From positions 124,001 through 188,000 of the forward strand of contig JAXLTL010000002.1 in assembly GCA_046330075.1 (NCBI GenBank): a stretch of 64,000 nucleotides of DNA, in the 5' to 3' direction. Numbering within the stretch: position 1 is the stretch's first letter; every line of letters starts with the position of its first letter. The translations under genes and the position numbers were made by a program. This DNA comes from JAJTFW01 sp046330075 (GTDB lineage: Bacteria; Bacteroidota; Bacteroidia; AKYH767-A; OLB10). The notes under the pieces were generated by a model. It was not told the origin of the DNA and searched no databases. It saw only the letters and a list, made by a program, of their open reading frames with translations. Below, piece after piece: positions 9,255 to 17,107 of the stretch.

Positions 9255-9405
9255 CATTTAAACGCGGGGAGCGCAAAGAGGCGCAGCGGGCGCAACGAAT
9301 GTTCTTCAACATTTTAACATTTATAACTCTTAAAACTCTTATAACATTTATAACTCTTATAACATTTATAACCCTTATAACATTTATAACTCTCATAACC
9401 CTCTT
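9255..9405 (+). repeat. Dispersed repeat module, copy 2, with 18-bp tandem TTATAACATTTATAACTC units
   Basis: After a GC-rich head (aacgcggggagcgcaaagag, 9270-9290 region) comes a tract of near-identical 18-base units made of TTATAACATTTATAACTC from about 9309 to 9405. The head and the tract match, in reverse orientation, the element at 44380-44516, and the tract resembles copy 1 at 5377-5520. The short frame that spans it encodes only a repeat peptide of the type FITLIT and is not regarded as a gene. A CCCTGAC...GTCAGGG inverted repeat follows at about 9434-9461. Confidence 0.75.
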
Positions 9406-9475
9406 ACAGATCAGGGATGATGCTCCAATTCACCCCTGACGTTCGCTTCGCTCAGTCAGGGCCTGCGGCAATTCA

Positions 9476-10411
9476 CTAATTCTTCTTGTATGTCGCGACG
9501 TGGCGTTCTTTCTTGGTGTCGTAAATGTCGGCGAGGGTCACTAAAATGCCGGTTTCTTCTACGCCGCCAAAGTGATCGTTGACTGAGGTGCCGAAAGTGC
9601 GCATCGTTCCACTGAGGTTCATGTAGGCATTGATGAGCGGCGGAATGTTTTCTCCTCTTGCGCGTACATGTTGGTTGAGGATACGGTGTCCTTCTTTGTA
9701 GGGAAGTCCGTTGAGTTCTTTTTCAAACGCCTGCATGTCGTGCATCGGTTTCAACTCCTGCATGGGCAGCACCAGTTTGTCGGGATCGGGAAAATAGTGT
9801 TGCATGAAATGGAGAATCATGTCGCGGGCTTCGGTGTTGAAGTGCGTGTACATGGTTACTTTGCCGAAAAAGTATTTTATCTCCGGATAATCTACGTGGA
9901 TGGCACCGAGTCCGTCCCAGAGGTTGTCGAGGGTGAAGAGTCCCTGACGGTTTTCCGGACGCGGCTGATATTTCGGCTGCACAAAGGATCTTCCTAACTC
10001 TATCGTATAGGGGAAGTATTCGCGGATGAACTTTTCGCTGAAGTTGAAAATCTCTGCGGTAGCAAGTTCGTACACGCCTTTATCGTCAACTCCCGCATCT
10101 GCGCAGCGGATGAAGCGGTAACCGCCCATGATCTCTTTTGTTTCGGGATTCCAGGCGATGAGTTGTTCGTAGCATTTTTCGCAGGTGTCGAAAATGTCAA
10201 GGTCGCAGTCGAGCCCGGTGCCGCCGCCTGCATCGCGGAAGGTAAGTTCGCGGAGCCGGCCGATTTCGCGGAGTACGTTGGGCGCGTTGTGCTGGTTGAC
10301 AATGTATAAATGCTTCCCGCCGTTGTTGGTCACCCGCACAAATCGCTCGGGCGTGAGCTCCTGCTCAAGCACAGTTACAGGGACGGGTGGGATAAGCGCT
10401 TGCATATTCAT
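9476..10411 (-). CDS. GNAT-type N-acyltransferase, OlsB/GlsB-like (glycine/ornithine-lipid synthesis)
   Basis: A 311-residue acyltransferase of the OlsB/hemolysin-like branch of the GNAT fold. Diagnostic segments are REIGRLRELTFRDAGGGTG, the acyl-acceptor region DIFDTCEKCYEQLIAWN, IMGGYRFIRC and the ELGRSFVQPKYQ strand. In Bacteroides thetaiotaomicron a homologous pair (GlsB N-acyltransferase, GlsA O-acyltransferase) makes glycine lipids; here the GNAT gene lies directly downstream of a PlsC-like gene with a four-base overlap, the same two-gene partnership. The likely reaction is transfer of a 3-hydroxyacyl chain to the amino group of an amino acid, most plausibly glycine. No signal peptide or membrane helix is visible. 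Ornithine as acceptor cannot be excluded. Confidence 0.8.
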   Translation of the reverse strand: MNMQALIPPVPVTVLEQELTPERFVRVTNNGGKHLYIVNQHNAPNVLREIGRLRELTFRDAGGGTGLDCDLDIFDTCEKCYEQLIAWNPETKEIMGGYRFIRCADAGVDDKGVYELATAEIFNFSEKFIREYFPYTIELGRSFVQPKYQPRPENRQGLFTLDNLWDGLGAIHVDYPEIKYFFGKVTMYTHFNTEARDMILHFMQHYFPDPDKLVLPMQELKPMHDMQAFEKELNGLPYKEGHRILNQHVRARGENIPPLINAYMNLSGTMRTFGTSVNDHFGGVEETGILVTLADIYDTKKERHVATYKKN

Positions 10412-11253
10412 GGACGAAAGTCGTCGCGACCTTCGGCTAAATTATAGATATGTTCCTTGATTTTATCCGCCCACTGTCCGTCGTTGTACTGAGATGTCAA
10501 CACTGTATGTTGAATAGGTTTGCCAAAACGGATATGGATGTTTTTTCCGAGCTGATGATACATCTCATCCATGAGATAAAACATCTCTATATTGGCTTTG
10601 ATACCGAGCTTGCCGCGGATCAGGGAAAGGTTGTAGAAGAAGTTGGAGTTTTTTCCGGTGATGTGGACGGGAATGATATTGCGCTGGTATTTTTTTGCCT
10701 TGGTGACAAAGCTTTTTTTCCATTGCAGATCGCGGATTACTCCGTTTTGCTTGCGGCTCACGAGTCCCGCGGGAAAAATGATCACCACACCTTCGCCGGC
10801 ATAGTAAGTATCGATCTGATCGAGTACCTGCGCAGTGTTTTTGCCGTGCTTGTTTACACCCACAAATACATCTTCCAGGTTTTTGATGTTCATCAGTAAG
10901 TCGTTCACGATGAACTTGAGATCTTTTCTCTTTTTCGCTGTGGCCTGAATGAGGGCGATGCCGTCGAGTCCGCCGATCGGATGGTTGGAGGCAACAATAC
11001 AGCCGCCTTCCGCCGGAAGATTTTCGAATCCTTCTACGGTGACTTTTACACCAAACTCGTTGATGATGGCGTCCACAAAATCGAATGATTTCTTCTCTCC
11101 GTTTATGGCGAGAAATGCATTGATATGATCCTCGTGGATGATGCGTTTGATGTAGCGGAGTGCGAATCCGGGAAGCCATTTTACTAAAGCCGGGTTCTTG
11201 CTCCGGATGACTTCTTCTACATCGATGAACTTTTTGGTAGGTTGGTCGCTCAT
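10408..11253 (-). CDS. PlsC-like 1-acyl-glycerol-phosphate-type acyltransferase, GlsA-like
   Basis: A 281-residue lysophospholipid-acyltransferase-family protein. The catalytic block reads NHPIGGLDG (N90-H91 to D97), so His and Asp are five residues apart rather than the textbook four; the second block FPAGLVSRKQNG and the third block IIPVHITG are clear. The downstream overlapping gene encodes a GlsB-like N-acyltransferase, so this enzyme probably adds the second acyl chain to the hydroxyl of the N-acyl amino acid, giving a glycine lipid or a related aminolipid. It could alternatively act on glycerophospholipid precursors. Membrane association is expected through a hydrophobic surface; no clear transmembrane helix is visible. 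A TATTTTCG element about 17 bases before the ATG may be part of its promoter. Confidence 0.78.
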   Translation of the reverse strand: MSDQPTKKFIDVEEVIRSKNPALVKWLPGFALRYIKRIIHEDHINAFLAINGEKKSFDFVDAIINEFGVKVTVEGFENLPAEGGCIVASNHPIGGLDGIALIQATAKKRKDLKFIVNDLLMNIKNLEDVFVGVNKHGKNTAQVLDQIDTYYAGEGVVIIFPAGLVSRKQNGVIRDLQWKKSFVTKAKKYQRNIIPVHITGKNSNFFYNLSLIRGKLGIKANIEMFYLMDEMYHQLGKNIHIRFGKPIQHTVLTSQYNDGQWADKIKEHIYNLAEGRDDFRP

Positions 11254-11672
11254 AGCGTCGGGGCCGAAAATAGCGCATCAGCAGCGATTTGAGTGGTTTT
11301 CCAGCTTTTTCATTGGTTTTCAGGGATTTTTTCGCCGAAATAGGCTGGTTTTTCTTCAGATTTGCCGACCTTTTTGTAAACTGTTGATTTTCAGGGAAGA
11401 TCTGTTGCCGGATGTTCTCCCACTTTTCCCCCTTTTTTGGCTGGTTTTTGGGGCGTTTTCCGGTTTCTCATCGGTTTCGGGCGCTGGTCAAGTATAGGCT
11501 GGTTGGTGAAGCCGGACGCGGTTTATTCACCGCCTTATGTTCGTAAACTACTAAAAATAAACAGGATAAACTTCCGGATGAGCTTACTTTTGAGGGTTCA
11601 TGGACCTGCATAAGTACCAAAAATTTCAGCAAAAAATGCAATAAAACGGGCGCGGAAAAAGTTTTTAACAAG
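11254..11672. other. Gene-free leader region upstream of the dcw operon
   Basis: About 420 bases between the divergent acyltransferase and the mraZ operator. The frames that cross it have no family features and are read as chance. The sequence contains three GGCTGGTT words (near 11343, 11440 and 11504) and a TACTTTTG promoter-like element at 11585-11592 pointing toward mraZ. The latter would give a leader of roughly 155 bases that includes the MraZ boxes. No terminator-like hairpin or RNA gene was recognised. Confidence 0.5.
11585..11592 (+). promoter_or_regulatory. Candidate -7 promoter element of the mraZ/dcw operon
   Basis: TACTTTTG fits TAnnTTTG. No convincing TTG is seen about 20 bases upstream. 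A weaker TATTTTTA match at 11708-11715, directly after the last MraZ box, is the alternative; if used, the MraZ boxes would cover the promoter itself. Confidence 0.35.
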
Positions 11673-11707
11673 TGGGAGAAAGTGGGAGGATGTGGTAAAA
11701 ATTGGTT
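11673..11707 (+). promoter_or_regulatory. MraZ operator: four TGGxx boxes on a 10-bp period
   Basis: Four direct repeats are spaced exactly ten bases apart: TGGGA at 11673, TGGGA at 11683, TGGTA at 11693 and TGGTT at 11703, each separated by a five-base spacer. This is the arrangement described for MraZ binding sites (TGGGN boxes with five-base spacers) in other phyla. It lies 46-80 bases before the mraZ start, so autoregulation of the dcw operon by MraZ is the natural reading. Two boxes are perfect and two have T in the fourth position. Confidence 0.8.
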
Positions 11708-11752
11708 TATTTTTACCAACTGAACACCGAAACCAACGATCAACGCCTGTCC

Positions 11753-12235
11753 ATGTCTGTATTCCAGGGAGAATTTGAGATGAAGCTCGACGCTAAGGGG
11801 CGCCTGAGTATGCCTGCGGCGTTGCGGAAGCAGATGGCTCCGGAAGCGAATGAGCGTTTTATGCTGAATCGCGGTTTTGAAAATTGTCTGGCTTTGTATC
11901 CGATGGACGAGTGGAAAAAAATCAGCGATGCGATCAATGGGCTGAACATGTTTGTTGCGAAGAACCGTGAGTTTGCCCGTTACTTTTTCCGTGGCGCGAT
12001 GGAGATGGGATTGGATGGAGCAGGACGTTTACTGCTGCCGAAGCGGATGCTCGATTATGCAGGTATCGATCGGGAGATTGTTCTCTTCGGATGGGGTAAT
12101 AAGATTGAACTCTGGTCGCCGGAGAATTACAACAAGATGCTGAACAGCGAACCTGCTGATTTTGCGAAGCTGGCAGAGGAGGTGATGGGTAATATTAACC
12201 TTAACGGAGGAGGAGCAGAACGTGGTTTATCATAA
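11753..12235 (+). CDS. mraZ: Transcriptional regulator MraZ
   Basis: A 160-residue protein with two AbrB-like swapped-hairpin halves, each with the signature DxxxR: D13-R17 in KLDAKGR and D88-R92 in GLDGAGR. MraZ forms ring oligomers and represses the dcw operon by binding TGGG-type repeats, which are present just upstream. I use the ATG at 11753 because it begins the conserved MSVFQGEFEMKLD start; an open frame continues upstream but runs through the operator. It is the first gene of an operon that extends without large gaps to position 27697, and its end overlaps the rsmH start by 14 bases. Confidence 0.95.
   Translation: MSVFQGEFEMKLDAKGRLSMPAALRKQMAPEANERFMLNRGFENCLALYPMDEWKKISDAINGLNMFVAKNREFARYFFRGAMEMGLDGAGRLLLPKRMLDYAGIDREIVLFGWGNKIELWSPENYNKMLNSEPADFAKLAEEVMGNINLNGGGAERGLS
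12206..12213 (+). promoter_or_regulatory. Strong Shine-Dalgarno sequence for rsmH, inside mraZ
   Basis: GGAGGAGG sits eight bases before the GTG at 12222. Shine-Dalgarno sites are uncommon in this phylum, and this one decides the GTG start that opens the conserved VYHKPVM segment. Confidence 0.6.
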
Positions 12236-13121
12236 GCCTGTTATGCTGGCCGAATCGGTGCAGGGTCTGAATATTCAGCCGGAAGGCCGGTATGTGGATG
12301 TGACCTTTGGCGGTGGCGGACACTCCGGAGAGATTCTTTCACAACTAAGCTCTGGTCACCTGTATGCGTTTGATCAGGATGCCGATGCACGTGCTAACGG
12401 CTACGCAGATCCGAAGTTTACCTTGATCCCTTCGAATTTCCGCTTTCTCCGTGATCGTCTCGAAGAACTGAAAGCGACGCCGGTAGATGGTTTGCTGGCT
12501 GACCTCGGAGTTTCTTCTCATCAGTTTGATGAAGCTTCCCGTGGTTTTTCGATCCGTTTCGATGCCGACCTCGATATGCGCATGGATCAGGAAGCGGAAC
12601 TCAGTGCGAAGGAAGTGCTGAATACGTATCCGGAAGAGGAGCTGGCGCGTGTGTTTAAATACTACGGTGAACTGCCGCAGGCTAAAAGGATGGCAAGAGC
12701 GATCGTGGCAGCCCGGGCAGAACAGCCTATACATACAGTGGCACAACTCAAGCAGTTGCTGGCACCGTTTACACCCAAGGCAAAGGAGAATACATTTTAT
12801 GCCGTAGTGTTTCAGGCGCTGCGCATTGAAGTGAACGATGAGCTGTCGGCATTGAAAGAAATGCTCGAGCAATCGGCGCAGGTGATCCGTCAGGGCGGAC
12901 GCCTGGTGGTGATCAGTTATCATAGTCTCGAAGACCGTCTGGTCAAGAATTATATCAATACCGGAAATTTCGAAGGAGAATTGCAGAAAGACTTCTTCGG
13001 ACATCCTGTAGGATTGCTCTTCAAGCCGCTCCAGCGCAAGCCGATGGAAGCTTCAGAGCAGGAAGTGTTGGAAAACCCGCGCTCACGCAGCGCCAAAATG
13101 CGAATCGCTGAACGGTTATGA
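12222..13121 (+). CDS. rsmH: 16S rRNA (cytosine1402-N4)-methyltransferase RsmH (MraW)
   Basis: A 299-residue SAM-dependent methyltransferase acting on C1402 of 16S rRNA. It opens with VYHKPVML, followed by the SAM-binding VDVTFGGGGHSG (residues about 24-35) and the family block LGVSSHQFDEASRGFS (around 97-112), and ends with SRSAKMRIAERL, all standard. The GTG start at 12222 overlaps mraZ by 14 bases and is supported by a strong ribosome binding site. Its stop overlaps the FtsL-like gene as ATGA, so the genes are translationally coupled. Confidence 0.96.
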   Translation: MVYHKPVMLAESVQGLNIQPEGRYVDVTFGGGGHSGEILSQLSSGHLYAFDQDADARANGYADPKFTLIPSNFRFLRDRLEELKATPVDGLLADLGVSSHQFDEASRGFSIRFDADLDMRMDQEAELSAKEVLNTYPEEELARVFKYYGELPQAKRMARAIVAARAEQPIHTVAQLKQLLAPFTPKAKENTFYAVVFQALRIEVNDELSALKEMLEQSAQVIRQGGRLVVISYHSLEDRLVKNYINTGNFEGELQKDFFGHPVGLLFKPLQRKPMEASEQEVLENPRSRSAKMRIAERL

Positions 13122-13528
13122 ATAAAATGCGTCAACCCAAGGCGGAACCGGAAACACCGGTCGCTGAGAAAAAGGTGAAGAAAGAGAAGAAGGGAGAAGG
13201 TGCCGCGCGCAACTTCATCCGCTTCGTAAATGTATTCGGCTACTTCGACCGGAAAGCGGTGATGTCGTTCATGCCGTTTCTGATGTTTCTGTTTCTGCTG
13301 GCCATCGTGTACATCGGCAACAGTTATTATGCAGAGAAAACAATCCGTGATATCGACCGCACGGAGAAGGAAATCCGCGAACTGCGTTCGGAGTTCATCA
13401 CCGCCCGCAGTGAACTGATGTATCGTTCCAAATTAACAGAGGTAGCAGCATCTATCGCGCCCAAAGGAGTAAAAGAGTCGACCGTAGCACCACGGAAAAT
13501 TATGGTGCATACCAAAACAAGAAACTAA
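13118..13528 (+). CDS. FtsL-like cell division protein
   Basis: A 136-residue bitopic membrane protein in the position of ftsL, between rsmH and ftsI. A basic, cytoplasmic N-terminus (about 1-50, rich in Lys and Glu) is followed by one transmembrane helix (about 51-70, FMPFLMFLFLLAIVYIG) and a short periplasmic coiled coil (about 72-110). This is the architecture of FtsL of the FtsQLB complex, and Bacteroidota members are so divergent that they form their own family. It overlaps rsmH by four bases and is 14 bases from ftsI. The role is assigned mostly from position and topology. Confidence 0.8.
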   Translation: MNKMRQPKAEPETPVAEKKVKKEKKGEGAARNFIRFVNVFGYFDRKAVMSFMPFLMFLFLLAIVYIGNSYYAEKTIRDIDRTEKEIRELRSEFITARSELMYRSKLTEVAASIAPKGVKESTVAPRKIMVHTKTRN

Positions 13529-13542
13529 TTCAACGCCACCCC

Positions 13543-15642
13543 ATGGCTGCAGAAAAGAAAGTTGATATTTTAAGAAGGAGTTACCTGGTGTTTGCCGGGT
13601 TTATTCTCTTTGGTCTCGCGATTCTTTCGCGTGTCGGTTATCTGCAGTTCGCGGAAGGTGAATACTGGAGGAGCAAGGCCGATAGTCTGACGTTGAAGTT
13701 TCACACCATCAACCCGATGCGTGGAAATATTTATGCATCGGATGGTAGCCTGCTCGCTACGTCTCTTCCCCGCTACGATATCCACGTGGATCTGATGGCT
13801 TCGGGGATTAAAAAGGAGATGTTTAACGAACAGGTGGATTCACTGGCTTTATGTCTGGCTCAGCTGTTCGGCGATAAATCAAAAGCAGATTATAAGCGCA
13901 TACTGAAAGAAGCACGTCGCGATGGTGACCGTTATTTCCTGCTGAAGCGTAATGTGTCTTATAAGGAGCAGAAAGCACTGCGTACATTTCCCCTGTTTCG
14001 TCTCGGAAAAAACAAGGGCGGACTCATCGTTGATCAGTTGAGTAAACGTGAGAAACCTTTCCGTTTGCTGGCTTCACGCACCATCGGATTTAAAGTGGAT
14101 AACAGCGAAGTGGAACCGGTGGGTATTGAAGGGGCATTTGATAAGTACCTGAAAGGTGTAACCGGTCAGCGGTTGATGCAACGTATTTCCGGAAACATCT
14201 GGAAGCCGGTGAACAACGAAAACGAAGTAGAGCCACAGGATGGCAATGATGTGATTACCACCATCGACCTGAATTTGCAGGACGTTGCAGAAAATGCACT
14301 GCTTCGTCAGTTGCAGGAACACGATGCCGATATGGGTTGTGCGATTCTGATGGAAGTGGCAACCGGACATGTGAAGGCGATTGCCAACCTTAAGCGTGCC
14401 GATGATAACGATAATTACAAGGAAGATTACAACTATGCGATTGGTCAGGGTACAGAGCCGGGATCAACTTTCAAACTGGCTACGTTGATGGCAGCCATGG
14501 AAGATGGTTATGTGGATCTCGATGACAGCACGGACACGTTTGGCGGAGAGATGTTATTGGCTGGTGGTATCCGCATGAAAGATTCGCACGAAGGCGGATA
14601 CGGAAGAGTATCCGTGAAGAAAGCATTTGCCGTTTCATCCAATGTAGGCATTTCACGCGTTGCTATGAAATACTACACCAAAGATCCGCAGAAGTTCATT
14701 GATCGCCTCAATGCGATGCACGTCGCAGAACCGTTGACGCTGCAACTGCCGGGCGAAGCAAAACCACGACTCAAAACAACGAAGGACAAAGACTGGTCGA
14801 AAGTATCCCTGCCGTTTATATCCATCGGATACGAAACGCGATTCTCGCCGCTGCAACTGCTTACCTTCTATAATGCAGTTGCCAATAATGGAAAGATGGT
14901 GCAGCCGCTCTTCGTTAAGGAAATCCGCAACAAAGGACATGTTGTTCAGTCTTTCCCCACCAAAGTGATTGCTGATTCCATCTGTTCAGCAGCAACCATC
15001 GCAAAGGCAAAGCTATTGCTGGAAGAGGTAGTGAAAACCGGAACAGCTTCGCACATCAAACATGCGCAATATACCATTGCCGGAAAAACAGGAACAGCGC
15101 AGATTGCACAGGGTGCCGGCGGATATAAGAGCGGAAAAATAAAATATCAGGCATCGTTTGCCGGTTATTTCCCGGCCGATGATCCTCAGTATTCCTGTAT
15201 TGTGGTGGTATATGCTCCGGGCAAGGATGTGTATTATGGTGCTTCCATCGCTTGTCCTGTCTTCAAGGACATTGCCGATAAAGTATACGCTCTTAATGTG
15301 AAAATGCACAAAGAGGTAGAGCAGGCACCGGATTCACTTTTCGCCGGATTCCCGTTGATGAAACCCGGCCGCGGTAATCCAACGGATAAAGCTGCTAACG
15401 GCATCGGATTGCCGTATAATGGTCCTGCCAATGGCTGGGTCGCAAAAAACTATCAGGCATACATTCCCGAAGAAGACAAAGTACCCAATGTGATGGGGAT
15501 GGGTCTCCGGGATGCACTTTATCTACTCGAGAGCCAGGGCTTACAGGTAAAACCTGTGGGTCGCGGTTCAGTTGTTAAACAATCCATTCAACCCGGCACC
15601 AGGCTGCAGCGGGGACAGCAAATCATCATCGAACTGAGTTAA
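13543..15642 (+). CDS. ftsI: Penicillin-binding protein, division transpeptidase FtsI (PBP3-type) with C-terminal PASTA domain
   Basis: A 699-residue class B penicillin-binding protein. An N-terminal membrane anchor (about 14-34) precedes the PBP dimer domain (about 55-230) and the transpeptidase domain. Active-site motifs are intact: S308-T-F-K311, S365-S-N367 and K515-T-G517. The last about 60 residues (VPNVMGMGLRDALYLLESQG ... GQQIIIELS) form one PASTA module, as in SpoVD-like and many Bacteroidota FtsI proteins; E. coli FtsI lacks it. The enzyme cross-links septal peptidoglycan with FtsW, encoded downstream. Its stop and the murE start share one base (TAATG). Confidence 0.95.
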   Translation: MAAEKKVDILRRSYLVFAGFILFGLAILSRVGYLQFAEGEYWRSKADSLTLKFHTINPMRGNIYASDGSLLATSLPRYDIHVDLMASGIKKEMFNEQVDSLALCLAQLFGDKSKADYKRILKEARRDGDRYFLLKRNVSYKEQKALRTFPLFRLGKNKGGLIVDQLSKREKPFRLLASRTIGFKVDNSEVEPVGIEGAFDKYLKGVTGQRLMQRISGNIWKPVNNENEVEPQDGNDVITTIDLNLQDVAENALLRQLQEHDADMGCAILMEVATGHVKAIANLKRADDNDNYKEDYNYAIGQGTEPGSTFKLATLMAAMEDGYVDLDDSTDTFGGEMLLAGGIRMKDSHEGGYGRVSVKKAFAVSSNVGISRVAMKYYTKDPQKFIDRLNAMHVAEPLTLQLPGEAKPRLKTTKDKDWSKVSLPFISIGYETRFSPLQLLTFYNAVANNGKMVQPLFVKEIRNKGHVVQSFPTKVIADSICSAATIAKAKLLLEEVVKTGTASHIKHAQYTIAGKTGTAQIAQGAGGYKSGKIKYQASFAGYFPADDPQYSCIVVVYAPGKDVYYGASIACPVFKDIADKVYALNVKMHKEVEQAPDSLFAGFPLMKPGRGNPTDKAANGIGLPYNGPANGWVAKNYQAYIPEEDKVPNVMGMGLRDALYLLESQGLQVKPVGRGSVVKQSIQPGTRLQRGQQIIIELS

Positions 15643-17099
15643 TGAAAATACTGAGCGATCTTCTTTACAAGACCGGCATAGAGGAAGTAAGTGGAAATAC
15701 CACTATCTCTATCGACAAAATATGCTTTGATTCGCGCCAGGCGGGTGAAGGTGTTTTGTTCGTAGCCGTTCGCGGAACGCGCAGCGATGGTCATGATTTT
15801 ATTCCGGAGGTGGTTGCCAAAGGTGTTGCTGCTGTTGTTTGCGAAGAATTCCCGAAGGAGCTTTCATCTGCAGTGACGTATGTACGAGTGAAAGATTCAT
15901 CTCTCGCGCTTTCTATTCTGTGCTCGAACTACTACGACCATCCTTCGGAAAAACTGAAGCTGGTAGGCGTGACCGGTACCAATGGAAAAACCACTACCGT
16001 CACCTTGCTGCATGCAATGTTCCGTCAGATGGGATATAAAACCGGGTTGCTGAGCACTGTCCGTAATCTCATCAATGATCTGGAGGTTCCGGCCACACAT
16101 ACCACACCGGATCCGCTCCAGCTCAATGCGCTGCTTGCGAAAATGGTAGAAGCAGGCTGTACACATTGTTTCATGGAAGTGAGTTCGCATGCTGTTGTTC
16201 AGCACCGGGTGAGCGGATTAAAGTTTGCCGGCGGACTTTTCACCAACATCACCCGCGATCATCTCGATTACCATAAAACATTCGACGAATACATCCGTGC
16301 CAAGAAGGGGTTTTTTGATCTCCTGCCTTCTGCAGCATTTGCACTCGTAAATGCCGACGACCGCAATCATAAAATTATGGTGCAGAATACGAAGGCGTAC
16401 ATGAAGACTTTTGGTCTCACCGGTATCGCCGACTTCAAGGCCCGTATTCTGGAGAGTTCGGTGTCGGGATTATTGCTCTCAATCGACGGAAACGATGTGA
16501 TGTGCAGACTCACCGGAAATTTCAATGCCTATAATCTGCTTGGAGTTTACGCAGCAGCCATATTGTTAGGTGAAGAAAAACTCCATGTACTTACAGCCCT
16601 CAGTACGCTGGGTGCGCCGGAGGGAAGATTTCAGCAGCTCTCCAGTCCGCAAGGTGTAACGGGCATCATCGACTATGCTCATACACCGGATGCGTTGCAG
16701 AATGTGCTGAAGACCATTCAGGAAATCAGAAACGGAAATGAACAGGTGATCACAGTAGTAGGATGTGGCGGTGACCGTGATCCGGGTAAACGTCCGCAGA
16801 TGGCTGCCATTGCCGCCGAAAATTCTGACCGTGTCATACTCACCAGCGATAATCCCCGCAGCGAAGACCCCGATGCCATCATCGCCGAGATGAAGGCAGG
16901 AGTGCCAGTTCATCTTATGCGCAAAGTGTTGTCGGTAACGGATCGCCGTGAGGCAGTACGTACGGCCTGCGCCCTCGCAAAACCAGGCGATATCATTCTT
17001 CTTGCAGGCAAGGGCCATGAAAAATACCAGGAAATCAAAGGCGTGAAATATCCTTTCGATGACCGGGAAGTGTTACAGGAATCATTTGAAATCTGCTAA
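15642..17099 (+). CDS. murE: UDP-N-acetylmuramoyl-tripeptide synthetase MurE
   Basis: A 485-residue Mur ligase. The ATP-binding loop reads GVTGTNGKTTT (about residues 108-118), the HTTPDP block and the carbamylated-Lys region (NITRDHLDYHKTFDEYIRAKKGFF) are present, and the C-terminal acceptor signature is DNPRSEDP. DNPR is the motif associated with meso-diaminopimelate, so the enzyme most likely adds meso-DAP rather than lysine. It acts in the cytoplasm on UDP-MurNAc-L-Ala-D-Glu. It overlaps ftsI by one base and is followed nine bases later by mraY. Confidence 0.96.
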   Translation: MKILSDLLYKTGIEEVSGNTTISIDKICFDSRQAGEGVLFVAVRGTRSDGHDFIPEVVAKGVAAVVCEEFPKELSSAVTYVRVKDSSLALSILCSNYYDHPSEKLKLVGVTGTNGKTTTVTLLHAMFRQMGYKTGLLSTVRNLINDLEVPATHTTPDPLQLNALLAKMVEAGCTHCFMEVSSHAVVQHRVSGLKFAGGLFTNITRDHLDYHKTFDEYIRAKKGFFDLLPSAAFALVNADDRNHKIMVQNTKAYMKTFGLTGIADFKARILESSVSGLLLSIDGNDVMCRLTGNFNAYNLLGVYAAAILLGEEKLHVLTALSTLGAPEGRFQQLSSPQGVTGIIDYAHTPDALQNVLKTIQEIRNGNEQVITVVGCGGDRDPGKRPQMAAIAAENSDRVILTSDNPRSEDPDAIIAEMKAGVPVHLMRKVLSVTDRREAVRTACALAKPGDIILLAGKGHEKYQEIKGVKYPFDDREVLQESFEIC

Positions 17100-17107
17100 T
17101 CAGGAAC

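Noticed and set aside
9251..9439. Small ORF with FITLIT repeats
   Set aside because: It is only the translation of the 18-bp AT-rich tandem repeat; no start context and no family.
11198..11743. Two ORFs of about 90-100 codons in the mraZ upstream region
   Set aside because: They cover the MraZ operator and promoter region, lack recognisable domains and are in low-complexity T- or F-rich frames.
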